Shown one piece after another: positions 12,640 to 22,577 of a stretch of DNA of 64,000 nucleotides. Made by a program: the position numbers and the translations under genes. Numbering within the stretch: the stretch's first letter is position 1; every line of letters starts with the position of its first letter. A model generated the notes under the pieces. The model did not search any database. It had not been told where the DNA came from and was given only the letters and a program-made list of their open reading frames with translations. This DNA comes from Pleurodeles waltl (taxonomy: Eukaryota; Chordata; Amphibia; Caudata; Salamandridae), in contig NC_090442.1 of assembly GCF_031143425.1 (NCBI RefSeq), positions 430,111,776 to 430,175,775 of the forward strand, written 5' to 3'.

Positions 12640-13800
12640 TAGAATGAGTTTGGATTCCACTTTTACAGGTTCACAACTCTATGGTGCCCCACATGAATGT
12701 CTGGTCGAACATGATCAATGAAAAGGTAGCTCAGTAATTGTGCATCTCTATTTTGTGCAATATTAAAATGTCTTGATACCAGATAAGTATCAACATTGTT
12801 ACTTATTGCACGGTTATGCTGTAGAAACCTGTCTATTGCTTGTCTAATATTACTGCCAGCAAATCATTTTGACATAGGACATATAATATTATAAACCATA
12901 CATGATTCAGTTTTGCAAGAAATGTAGCTATTGATTTTGTTGGCTTTTTCTGATATGTTACAGTGTATTCTTTTCTCTTCTTAATGTTTCTACAGGCTTG
13001 GCATTTCTTACGCTGATAAAATCCCCTGTGTTTGCTGCAACAATTTATTCATATTTTGTTTAAATGGCTTTGGACAAGTTCAGCTTTTAAGGATCTGGGT
13101 CTTTTGCATGTATTGTTGAACTGAGGGCTAAATAAACTCTGAACAATATCATGACTTTGTAAGATGTTACTGTGCTTATCAATTATTCTTATATTTGTGG
13201 ACTTTAAATTGAAAGGAATTATCAATCTGATTAGTTTTATAGTTGATGTCTCTTTTCATGCACTCATCAGGAAAGCAGTGCTGTTCAATGTTTTCTTTTT
13301 TTTTCTTTTGCTGCTTGTAAAACTTGATTATAATATTCCCTTTGTTCGAACTGGGATCACTGTATTAGTTATTCCTTGTCAAAAACCTCAACCTTGCTAC
13401 AATTTCTCTTAATATGTATTATTTGTCCATAATGAATCATGTTTGCTATGTTCAGATAAGGACTGGTAGTATCAAGGGTGCTGTTGACAACAGTTGGTTT
13501 TCAAAAGGTTCTAATGTATAACTGCCCTTCATATTATTCAATTTCTAAGTCTAGAAAGTTGACTTCTCGTTAGTAGTATACCAAGTTAATTTTAGATTTA
13601 TGTCATTAGTATTTAATGCTAAGAGAAAGCCTTTTGTGGTATTCTTGTAGCCATCCTAAATGATCAAAATATAATAATAATAAAGATTCCAGGTTATTGT
13701 ATGTTTTGACAAATGTTTATGTTTTTCTGTCCATATATTCTGTTCTTTTCAAAAACCCATCAGAAGTTTTACATAGCTTGGTATCTTTTTATGCCCAATG
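12640..13800 (-). pseudogene. decayed Penelope-like element (RT end and GIY-YIG domain)
   Basis: Read on the minus strand in shifting frames, the region gives the order expected of a Penelope-like retroelement. Near 13560-13390 there is an 'NFLDLEIE ... KPT ... N-S-x-L ... YGQ-x-x-x-x-KRNCS' pattern typical of the end of the RT. Near 12950-12770 there is a GIY-YIG-like pattern with a CMVYNIICP core, an FAGSN-x-RQ-x-x-x-RF segment and a trailing HFN. Stops and frameshifts are frequent, so it is inactive. Penelope-like elements are the only common retroelements joining an RT to a C-terminal GIY-YIG nuclease, which is why I prefer this to a LINE. The 5' RT part is not visible. Confidence 0.6.
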
Positions 13801-14248
13801 CAGTTCCACATACTATACATGATCAGACATGAAGGCATACACAGGACTCAACAGGTACTTCAGAGGCAAGGGTGCTAATGATTCCCAACAGCTCAAAGAA
13901 ACATAACGGAGGACTGAAAGCACCTGGTGTACGGTCAGACAAAGTAGTTTTGTAGTAACTCAACGAAATTGACTAAGAATCATGAAGCACAGGAATCAAG
14001 CAGGAAAGGAAGTCATATAAGAGAGAAGGGGAACAGAGAGAATAACAGAACAAACATAGAGGAAACACAATACAGTGACAACCTGCAAAAAAACATGAGT
14101 CATACATCAAGCAGAAGGGTGCCAGGTTCTATTTTGCTAGTTTGTAGCCTTACAGTGACTATGATGTGCTGTGCTCCCAGTACTGGCCCTGATCTGGAAA
14201 GGTTTGTCTTGAACCTCTGTGTGGGCTAGCTGTCCGCAACACCCATAA
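13801..14248. other. unassigned sequence
   Basis: Follows the Penelope-like remnant; no clear coding similarity or border. Confidence 0.3.
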
Positions 14249-14258
14249 TCAACAGCCT

Positions 14259-14552
14259 CTAACCCTTGCATTTCCAATTTGATTTTCCCAGGCAGAAACA
14301 AACAAACTTGCACTTGCGTTGCTTTCCCAGTACCTCCCTAGGTGAAATCCTGCCATCAAGGTTTTGGTTATAAACAAGCCTTTGGTGTACCAATTGTTCC
14401 ACAGGGTTCCACACAGCCCTTTCAAGAAAGTGGTCATGGACAAGGGGCTCTTTTTCATATAACTCCCAATTCCAGCTGGCAGGCTCACCAACCCTCATCC
14501 AAAGTATGACTCTGATGCTTCCACAAGTAAAAGTAGACTCATAATTTTCCAT
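14259..14552 (-). pseudogene. possible L1-like ORF2 C-terminal fragment
   Basis: A 97-codon minus-strand frame. A Trp-rich start is followed by a '...EKEPLVHDHF...VWNPVEQLVHQ...' stretch that resembles the region after the RT in vertebrate L1/Tx1-type ORF2. Strand and order agree with the clearer L1 pieces at 15692-17090. The match is weak and could be chance. Confidence 0.3.
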
Positions 14553-15691
14553 TAGGCTTGGAAAGCATTAAATTCACACAAACTGGATTAGAACAACTTC
14601 AGAATGGAATACCAGTTTTCAACTACCCATATGGAGGTATTTGACAGAATACTACTCAAAACAGTTCTTTACACCAGCAGGGATTATTAGGAGGAATTCA
14701 AGAACTTCTGAAGAAATCAGAAGTTGTAACTGTACTCACATAACAAAGAAAAATCAGCTGGTACTCAATCTTTTTTTTTTCTTTTTTTTTTTTTAGTGCA
14801 ATACGTGTTATGACATTTCAGCCCTATTTTAGACCTGAAAAGATAGGATTCAGGAATTCTCCATCAAATTCCCTTCATAAAGCATGGGAATTACCTGACA
14901 TCATTTGAACTCCTAAATGCTTATCTCTATATTCCAATATATCCAAGATCCTAGAAGTATGCATTTTATTTGTTCAAGATCTTTAATATCAGTCAAAGCC
15001 TTATCATTTAGCCTGACATTTCCAAGGGTTTACAAAGCTATTAGACTCTTTGGTGTGTATGCTTCATGTACAGGGTATACAAGTATTCCTGTACTTGAAT
15101 GTCTGATTTATTTCTGTCTTTCCTTTTTCAACAGGTCAGTAGTAAATTCAGGTTAACTGCAGAATTCTTTGTGAACCTGAAGTTGCCCACAGCAGTAAAG
15201 GTAAGATGCCATTGGGGAAGACTGGACAATCCATGGTGGAGTCCCCAGAATATGAAGGAGGCAGTGGAGAATGTGTATATATTTCCACAGTTGACTCCTT
15301 GGGAGGCAGAATTCTTTCTGAAGCACCTTGAACGCTTTTACAGTGCCTCAGTTCAGAACATGATCCAAAGTCATGATTCCCACCCCTGCCATTGTTCCCA
15401 ATGAAGCACTTTTTCCTGACACATATACTGCTATTGTGACAGGGGTGCCTTTTCAAGCATGGAAGTATCCAGTGACAGACGTTTATGGACAAACACCTAC
15501 GATTTGGCCATTGCCTAAGGAACAGGGTCTAGAGTCTAAGATAGGGCTGTGTGCCCTGCTAGTTTAAATAATTGTTTGCAGCCTGGATGTGCTGCTTGAG
15601 AGGTTTCTTTCAGTCACAACTCACAGAGGGCAATCTGGGGTCTGTCATTGCATGTAGGTAAGCTGCTAGGAGCAGTGTCATATTAAGGTGT
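14553..15691. other. unassigned sequence, probable insertion in L1 remnant
   Basis: Frames at 15099-15404 (plus) and 15148-15492 (minus) overlap and show no family features. A T-rich tract lies at 14770-14794. The stretch separates two likely L1 pieces and may be a later insertion. Confidence 0.3.
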
Positions 15692-17090
15692 TCAACTGGG
15701 GGAAGACATATCCCTTCGTTTCCTAATCGCTATGAGTTTGGACTTAGTTAATCTCCGTTTGGCAGTGCCCCATATGAAGTCTTTGATATACTTGTTTATC
15801 ATTCTGAAGAGTGCCAGCGGCATCAACAGTGGCTGCATACCCAGGACATAAGTACATCTGGGGTGCACCACCATTTTCAGAGCTTGCATCCTGCCCCATA
15901 ATGATTTTTTGAGATGGAATAATTTTGTGTAGTCAGCCTTTTCTGGTACTATGAGTGGTTTGAGATTGTCTAGGACCATGCACTCCAAGCCTCTGTTAAT
16001 GTACACCCGTGTATATACTTGAGGTGTCATGCCTTCAATTGAAATTGATACCCACTAATAGCCCCTTTTTTTGTGATCTGCAACATGGGAAGGACTTCCC
16101 TCTTCCCCTACTTCATTTTATATCTGGCTGTAGCAGAGCCATCAGAAATAATCTGCTGAAGGACGAAAAGAGAGGTAACAAGGCAGTGAGATGTCATATA
16201 CACACAGGAGTAGGGATGGAGGGCCCCCGGGTCTGGGAGTACTCACATCTCTTTCAACTGGAGAGTTGCCAATGTCAGGAGTTTGAGAGCTGGTAGTAAG
16301 AGGGCACAGTGAACATGCCTAGCATGCCTTCACTTAGAAAGGATTAAAAAAGAAACTTCAACAATTCACTTGGGCTGTTGGAGATTCATAGATCCATTTG
16401 ACTTTAGTGACATAATTGTCACCCAATCCAAGTTTTTGTTTTTGGATCATCAAAAAGAGGTGGACAAAACTCACTTGTGTGGTGGATGGGAGGGGGGCTC
16501 ACCTGTTTTGAGATGGGCAGCTAGTATTCTAGCCTGAATGTTTATGTTGTTTAGAAGCAAGGAGGGACAGTAGCTGATACGTATCAGGTTTTCCTTGTCT
16601 GCCTTGGGAAGTATTGTAATGATTGCCCTGTTGGAGATCATCCCCTAGCTGCCTGTCCGTTCTAATTATCTTTAATTGGTGTATAAATAGGCTACGATTT
16701 TGGTCTTATTCCACTTCTAATATTCCGCATGGAAACTGTCTTCTCTGGTGGCCCTATTGTAAGGTATATGAAAGATGACTTGGGCTAACTGTTCTTTAGT
16801 GGTCTGACCCATGATTGAAGATCTGTCATTCTCACTGAGGCATGGTAGGATGATTTTTTTTTTTAAACTCATTATACTGGGCTTCGTCTGTCTTTGCCCC
16901 AGGTGTGTATATGTATTATAGAACTCAACAAAAGCTACTGTAATTTCCTAGGGGTTGCTAACCAAAAACCTTGACTTAATAGATGGGATAGCTGTCTTTA
17001 CATACTATTGTCTGAACTGTGTTGCCAGCAGTCTGCCGGCCTTTTCACTGTGTTCATAGGAACTGGCAAACAGCTATGTACTACTACTGC
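15692..17090 (-). pseudogene. decayed L1-like LINE ORF2 (RT region)
   Basis: The minus strand gives L1-type ORF2 blocks in the right order. Near 17050 there is an 'H-S-EKAGRLLA' block like the conserved segment between endonuclease and RT. Near 16940-16760 there are 'FYNTYTPG'- and 'IPYNRATREDSFHAEY'-like blocks. Near 16640-16520 there is 'ILPKADKENLIRISYCPSLL' followed by 'NINIQARILAAHL', the classic 'SYRPISLLN...KILA..LA' RT motif. At 16030-15692 there is a C-terminal block with 'MPLALFRMINKYIKDFIWG'. Several frameshifts and stops make it a dead copy. ORF1-like sequence of the same strand lies at 20330-21240, so both may be one LINE split by the insertion at 17412-19960. Confidence 0.65.
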
Positions 17091-17567
17091 CCTCAATGGA
17101 GAGCTGGGCGAGACTGAATTCCCGAGGTGCAGGGTGTGCGTAGTTCAGAAACGAGTCCTGTAGGGTCACACTGCAGGTGCTGCAAGAGCATAGGGAGCAG
17201 GTGGGGAAAGGTAGGGAGTGAAATGAAGAGGAGAAGGGAGGAAAACCAAGTTCCTTCAGAAGGGAGAAGCAAGGTGCTTTGTTCAACAGGTCTAATCTTC
17301 GGAGAACCCAGGTGCCCCCAGGCCCCGAGAGAGGCTCCAGCTTTGGAGTGCATGGTATTGCAGTGGTGGCTAAGCATAGGTGTGTAAAGGTCAGATCAGA
17401 TTCTGGTACAGATATGAAAAGAGAAAGGGTGTTGAATAAAGAAGAATTGGCACTTCAAAAGTCAGTAGGCATGTAAATGATCCTTCAGAATCAACAACAC
17501 GGTGCACTCATGAGGGAAACCACCCCTAAATCCCCCAAATTGATTAACTAACTAAATCAGATAAACT

Positions 17568-17641
17568 ATAAACAAATAAGGCACTCGTTAAATCATTAAA
17601 AGTATAACATGATTATCGTGGATCATCGTGCAAAGTCAGCA
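17568..17641 (+). repeat. left inverted repeat of the 311-bp array insertion
   Basis: It starts AAACAAATAAGGCACTCG and ends in GTGCAAAGTCAGCA. It matches the reverse complement of the right copy with only scattered differences. About 156 bp of element sequence lies outside it, between the target duplication and this repeat. Confidence 0.8.
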
Positions 17642-17969
17642 TACACTGTTTTTCTACCAATATAGACTTATTGCCCATAGTTTGGATGTCCGGTCGGCGA
17701 ATATAATAGCGGGATGGTCGGATTTTGTGCATAACGTTGATTGCAATAATGATTGAGATATCTGCTAACATATTCATGAGACACATATACTTATTAGCCC
17801 TGATGAAGTAGATGGGGTTTCACGTTACAAACAGTTAGGAGCGCACCTGCCTGACATCCCAGCAATTAATCTGCCCCATTGCATCATGGTAGATGTAGTA
17901 TCTTCAAAAAACGAACTCCATTACTTTTTAAATATTTCACCTTTAAGTAGGTACAGCCTTTACTGTGCA

Positions 17970-18015
17970 TCTCTGGACACATGTGTTTCTGGGTTAGTCC
18001 CTTCTTCAGCAGAGA
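17970..18015 (-). ncRNA. type I hammerhead-like ribozyme motif, unit 1
   Basis: Read 5' to 3' on the minus strand: TCTCTG (stem I), core CTGAAGA, A, GGG-ACTAA-CCC (stem II and loop), A, GAA, ACACATGTGT (self-complementary stem III), C, then CAGAGA closing stem I. This matches the hammerhead layout CUGANGA / GAAA / GUC, with predicted cleavage between 17976 and 17975. Weak points are an A-A pair at the foot of stem II, a three-pair stem II and a stem III of only 3-4 pairs. Short stem III is normal for hammerheads of newt satellite 2 and Penelope-like elements, which work best as dimers. Confidence 0.7.
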
Positions 18016-18280
18016 ACATATTTGCGGGGTGCTGGGAATGCTGCCTTAAATCCCCCGGTTTCAGTACCTCTTTCCTGGCATGCTGGTGCCTGCTCCAGAG
18101 CTCGTCAGCCCAGTAGCTCAAGGGAGCCTTTAAAGTCACAAACAGTTAGGAGCGCACCTGCCTGACATCCCAGCAATTAATCTGCCCCATTGCATCATGG
18201 TAGATGTAGTATCTTCAAAAAACGAACTCCATTACTTTTTAAATATTTCACCTTTAAGTAGGTACAGCCTTTACTGTGCA

Positions 18281-18326
18281 TCTCTGGACACATGTGTTTC
18301 TGGATTAGTCCCTTCTTCAGCAGAGA
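18281..18326 (-). ncRNA. hammerhead-like motif, unit 2 (stem II changed)
   Basis: Same motif 311 bp on. One substitution (near 18303) turns the CCC side of stem II into CTC or equivalent and weakens an already short stem. Confidence 0.6.
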
Positions 18327-18591
18327 ACATATTTGCGGGGTGCTGGGAATGCTGCCATAAATCCCCCGGTTTCAGTACCTCTTTCCTGGCATGCTGGTGC
18401 CTGCTCCAGAGCTCGTCAGCCCAGTAGCTCAAGGGAGCCTTTAAAGTCACAAACAGTTAGGAGCGCACCTGCCTGACATCCCAGCAATTAATCTGCCCCA
18501 TTGCATCATGGTAGATGTAGTATCTTCAAAAAACGAACTCCATTACTTTTTAAATATTTCACCTTTAAGTAGGTACAGCCTTTACTGTGCA

Positions 18592-18637
18592 TCTCTGGAC
18601 ACATGTGTTTCTGGGTTAGTCCCTTCTTCAGCAGAGA
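18592..18637 (-). ncRNA. hammerhead-like motif, unit 3
   Basis: Identical to unit 1 across the core, the three stems and the GUC cleavage site. Confidence 0.7.
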
Positions 18638-18902
18638 ACATATTTGCGGGGTGCTGGGAATGCTGCCATAAATCCCCCGGTTTCAGTACCTCTTTCCTGG
18701 CATGCTGGTGCCTGCTCCAGAGCTCGTCAGCCCAGTAGCTCAAGGGAGCCTTTAAAGTCACAAACAGTTAGGAGCGCACCTGCCTGACATCCCAGCAATT
18801 AATCTGCCCCATTGCATCATGGTAGATGTAGTATCTTCAAAAAACGAACTCCATTACTTTTTAAATATTTCACCTTTAAGTAGGTACAGCCTTTACTGTG
18901 CA

Positions 18903-18948
18903 TCTCTGAACACATGTGTTTCTGGGTTAGTCCCTTCTTCAGCAGAGA
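18903..18948 (-). ncRNA. hammerhead-like motif, unit 4 (cleavage site GUU)
   Basis: As unit 1, but the base before the predicted cut is changed, giving GUU in place of GUC. NUH sites other than GUC are tolerated by hammerheads but usually slower. Confidence 0.65.
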
Positions 18949-19213
18949 ACATATTTGCGGGGTGCTGGGAATGCTGCCATAAATCCCCCGGTTTCAGTAC
19001 CTCTTTCCTGGCATGCTGGTGCCTGCTCCAGAGCTCGTCAGCCCAGTAGCTCAAGGGAGCCTTTAAAGTCACAAACAGTTAGGAGCGCACCTGCCTGACA
19101 TCCCAGCAATTAATCTGCCCCATTGCATTATGGTAGATGTAGTATCTTCAAAAAACGAACTCCATTACTTTTTAAATATTTCACCTTTAAGTAGGTACAG
19201 CCTTTACTGTGCA

Positions 19214-19259
19214 TCTCTGGACACATGTGTTTCTGGGTTAGTCCCTTCTTCAGCAGAGA
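19214..19259 (-). ncRNA. hammerhead-like motif, unit 5
   Basis: Identical to unit 1 across the motif. Confidence 0.7.
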
Positions 19260-19524
19260 ACATATTTGCGGGGTGCTGGGAATGCTGCCATAAATCCCCC
19301 GGTTTCAGTACCTCTTTCCTGGCATGCTGGTGCCTGCTCCAGAGCTCGTCAGCCCAGTAGCTCAAGGGAGCCTTTAAAGTCACAAACAGTTAGGAGCGCA
19401 CCTGCCTGACATCCCAGCAATTAATCTGCCCCATTGCATCATGGTAGATGTAGTATCTTCCAAAAACGAACTCCATTACTTTTTAAATATTTCACCTTTA
19501 AGTAGGTACAGCCTTTACTGTGCA

Positions 19525-19570
19525 TCTCTGGACACATGTGTTTCTGGGTTAGTCCCTTCTTCAGCAGAGA
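19525..19570 (-). ncRNA. hammerhead-like motif, unit 6
   Basis: Identical to unit 1 across the motif. It lies in the truncated last unit, so a minus-strand transcript would meet this copy first. Confidence 0.7.
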
Positions 19571-19886
19571 ACATATTTGCGGGGTGCTGGGAATGCTGCC
19601 ATAAATCCCCCGGTTTCAGTACCTCTTTCCTGGCATGTTGGCTGTGAGGTCACATCAGAGGGACTCTGAGAACACAATTCCTTGGCTGTAACGGTGACTC
19701 ACTGATGTATTGGATTAACTTATATCGACGCATTTGAAGAACGAAATGTGGAACAGAGAAAATAAATCACAAGGTTGATGAAATACATTTAAGACTACAA
19801 ACGCCTCTTTCCTTTTCGGAATGAACTTTAGATGGAAAATATTATATTTAATATAATTGTGCTATTGGAACTTTCTAGGATCATCA

Positions 19887-19960
19887 GTACTGACATTGCA
19901 CGATGATGCACGATAATCATTTTATACTTTTAATTATTTAACGAGTGCCTCATTTGTTTA
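19887..19960 (-). repeat. right inverted repeat of the 311-bp array insertion
   Basis: Its reverse complement starts AAACAAATGAGGCACTCG and matches 17568-17641. It ends flush with the right copy of the 15-bp target duplication. Confidence 0.8.
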
Positions 19961-19975
19961 CAGATTCTGGTACAG

Positions 19976-20329
19976 TAATAGTAGCACACGCAGAACAGAG
20001 GGAGGCAGGCCAGCATCCCGGATGGGGGGGGTTACCTTTGGTCAGCAACTCATGAGTCAGAAATAAATCCTGACTAGAATGCCAAGGGGGAAATTATAAC
20101 ATCTCTAAAGTAAGAACAAATCAGCATTTAAGAAGTAGGGAAAGTGAACACACCATACAATGTGCAGTTGTACATTTCAAAAGACCAAATGATACTGGTT
20201 ACAGGTTGCAGGTATTCATCTGTCAGCATGAAGGGAAGACTGCATGTGGACTCTCTTCAAGGGTGAGTGGGACTTATCTTGCCCTTTATCCTGTATCAGT
20301 TCTAACACCGCTCTGATTGCCTGGTCCTT
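19976..20329. other. unassigned sequence between array insertion and L1 ORF1 remnant
   Basis: No clear similarity; by position it could be the L1 inter-ORF region. Confidence 0.3.
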
Positions 20330-21240
20330 TTCAGATTGTGACCTGAACTATGTCTTGCATCCTGACCTCATGTTGAGACTTTGCTTCATCCCAAGGGCTT
20401 GGTGCACCTGTAGCAGTGGAGATAGCTGCTGCATCCCTATCAGTCTCCTGAAGGGTGTCTGGGTCTGTGAACCCCTTGGGTTTACTGTTGAGTGTGATCC
20501 ACATTCACACATCTCCAAGAAGCCCATATTTGATGTCCCACTTCCACAGCATCGGACATAGAGATAGAAAGGCTTTCCGTTTGTCATTTGTTTTTTTGGA
20601 TGAGCTTGCTCTGATTTAAAGCTTGTATTCATCATAGTCATTCAGACCATGTTTGTGGGCGGCAGCCAGAACCTTGCATAGCTGCTCATTTCGGAGAAAG
20701 CATGCAATTATTGGTCAAGCTCTTCCTCCTTCGTCATGTCTTAGGGAATATGCAATGCACCCTCTGGATTTCCCATGGGGGAGAGAAAGGTAGACCTAAG
20801 AGGTGGGGAGAGAGGTCACAGGGAAAGCCCTGGACATCACTGAATTACACTTTCTCAGGAATTCAAAAACCAGACATTGTCCTTGAGGCTTTTATCCTTG
20901 AGATCAATAGCCTTGATCTGCGGGTGCCAGATCTTCATGTCCCAAGAGGCAGAATGCTACACCAGAGCCTCCAAATTATTCAGACCTTTGTCCATACCTT
21001 CCATCTTGTCTTGGAAGGTTCCGATGTCCGCATGGATGCATTTCGTATACTGTGTAAGTCTGACATTTTTGTATACATAATTTCAATTCTTTGCCCTTCT
21101 GCTGTGATCTCCTTCAAGATGAGTTCCATCATTGTCTCCTCGTGCCCCTGTGCTGGAAATGCAGCAGTTTTTCTGTGTGCCATGGCCATATAGCTAATGC
21201 AATGTGCTTTGAGAGAGTCTCTGTTGTCACAGATGTCACA
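20330..21240 (-). pseudogene. decayed L1-like LINE ORF1
   Basis: The minus strand gives L1 ORF1 features in order. At 21189-20980 there is a heptad-like stretch with 'MELILKEITAEGQRIEIMYTKM', the coiled-coil type seen in amphibian L1/Tx1 ORF1. Near 20780-20660 there is a 'PIIACFLRNEQLCKVLAAA' block like the RRM-domain 'RPIIA.FL....R..IL.AA' motif. Near 20590-20450 there is an 'IKYGLLGDV ... LNSKPKGFTDPDTLQE' block matching the C-terminal domain ending 'F..P.EA...L'. Frames shift between blocks, so it is inactive. It precedes the ORF2 remnant at 15692-17090 on the same strand. Confidence 0.5.
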
Positions 21241-22431
21241 GTTGTGGGGAAGACAATGAGGTCAGAGGACAAGGTGTCTCAGTCCGACTAGAGAGCTCAA
21301 TTAGTGGGTGTCCAGGGACCACACCAGAAACTCCCAAGCATATGACCTTCTTGGCCACCCCCATCACCACTCTGGTCTGGTTGTCAGCTTAGGCTTCACT
21401 AACTCTAGTTGCAAGGCCCCAGCTAATGATGTTAGCAGTCCGAAATAGAGATAGAAGGAGGTCCCCTGACACCGCCAGAGCCAGGATCGTAGCTGTGACA
21501 AGATTCTGCCCCAGTGGAGTGCAGTTTAAGTAGTATGGGTACTATAGGAGGTCAGTAATGATTACAATACCATGAATACCTATTTGAGCTATTCCTGGTC
21601 ACCATATGTGGCAGAGATTCATTTTTGCATTATGAGAAAGCTGAATAGATATTTCTGATTGAGTGCAAGGCAAGTCGACTAAGGGAATGCCAACTCTTTG
21701 GGTAAGTAAGCAGCAAGAGAGATATATGTCATCTAAATTTTGTATAATTTTTCTTTCTGTTTTTTGTATTGCCTCACAAGATAAGGATTGGAAAGAGGAA
21801 GAAGGATGAGGAGGTAATCTTCCTGTTACTCAATGGTAATCTTCATCAATCCAAGTCCTAGTTTTTCTTATCACAGTCCTAATTTTGTTTAGGTTCTATT
21901 ATACTTAACCTAAACATATTAATTTCAGCTCATTTATTCCTTTCCAATTAATAACTTTCTCGATGTACATATCGTCATAAGCGTTTTCTTCTAACTTTTT
22001 AGAATCTCCTTACATCTGTGCTCACATGCACATTATGGACAACAACATTATTTCAATTGGAATACTACTTTTGGTATGTGTGTTTTCTTGATGCTAACTA
22101 CCCCCCTTCTTTTGGCATGAATCAATTCTTGTTACTTTACATCACCTCGTGGTTGGTAATGAAACTTTAGTCTGCATAATAAATGGAACATATATCTTTG
22201 AATCCTGCCTATATAGTTGTAAAAGCTGTGTACATTTGTTTGTAAACATCTGAGAACGGATACGCTACAGAAAATATCTGATTAAGGGATTTCTATTGTT
22301 CCAAGCGATTATAAAATTCATTTGATGTTCCACTTTACGTCTTATAATTCCTTTATCATATTTGCAGTGCGCCACAAATCCATCCTTTCTTATTTTAATA
22401 TAATTATTAAAGAGGTATACAGCAAACTTAC
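21241..22431. other. unassigned sequence (putative intron of cadherin gene)
   Basis: No repeat border recognised. If the exon at 22432-22577 is real, this is its downstream intron. Confidence 0.35.
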
Positions 22432-22577
22432 CAGGATGTAATGCAAATACTTCGGATGGAACAGACAGTGAATAGCTGCTCTTAGATCCTACATCCTTAT
22501 CAGTGGCTTTCACGGTTGCGATGATAGTACCCACAAGTGTATTTTCAGAAACTTCAATAGTATCTTCAGGAAACCTC
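22432..22577 (-). CDS. cadherin-domain exon (partial host gene)
   Basis: A 146-bp minus-strand exon with a pyrimidine-poor but usable acceptor (CACACTAG just above 22577) and a consensus donor (GTAAGT at 22431-22426). It encodes about 48 residues forming the N-terminal half of an extracellular cadherin repeat: an RFPEDTIEVSENT start, 'VGTIIATVKATDKD' carrying the acidic Ca-binding DxD pattern, and an F-LHPG turn where the strand before the next motif would follow. It starts with one base of a split codon and ends with one, so both introns split codons. No other exon of the gene is in the window, so introns exceed 20 kb on each side. Atypical or FAT/dachsous/protocadherin-15-like cadherins are possible parents; I cannot tell which. 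The frame has no stop or frameshift. Confidence 0.7.

Larger units (their letters stand above)
17827..19637 (+). repeat. 311-bp tandem repeat, 5.8 copies
   Basis: Unit starts fall at 17827, 18138, 18449, 18760, 19071 and 19382, exactly 311 bp apart; the last unit breaks off at 19637. Units differ by only one or two substitutions each (for example near 18303, 18909, 19130 and 19461), so the array was amplified recently. Each unit gives the same 76-codon open frame, but 311 is not a multiple of three and the frame does not run through, so it is not a protein repeat. Each unit holds a hammerhead-like motif on the minus strand and a ZNF143-like motif. Confidence 0.95.
17397..19975 (-). mobile_element. 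hammerhead-bearing tandem-repeat insertion with 15-bp target duplication
   Basis: A discrete 2549-bp insertion (17412-19960) bounded by exact copies of CAGATTCTGGTACAG at 17397-17411 and 19961-19975. It contains a ~73-bp inverted repeat (17568-17641 against 19887-19960) and a 5.8-copy array of a 311-bp unit. No open frame of family type is present, so it is non-autonomous. A long target duplication points to reverse-transcription-coupled insertion rather than a cut-and-paste transposon. The unit's minus strand holds a type I hammerhead-like motif, as in Penelope-like elements and newt satellite 2. I infer a non-autonomous Penelope-like or retrozyme-like element; strand is given by the ribozyme. 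Confidence 0.6.

Noticed and set aside
17773..17815. CTGATGAAG with a following GTTTCAC on the plus strand as a second, flanking hammerhead
   Set aside because: The GAAA box is present only as its complement on this strand, so the core cannot form in one RNA.
17827..19637. CRISPR array
   Set aside because: Repeats are 311 bp, head to tail without spacers, in a vertebrate-type sequence.
17886..19647. Six identical 76-codon plus-strand frames with several Cys, possible small secreted proteins
   Set aside because: They are copies of the same frame in each 311-bp unit; the frame does not pass through unit borders and the functional signal (hammerhead) is on the other strand.
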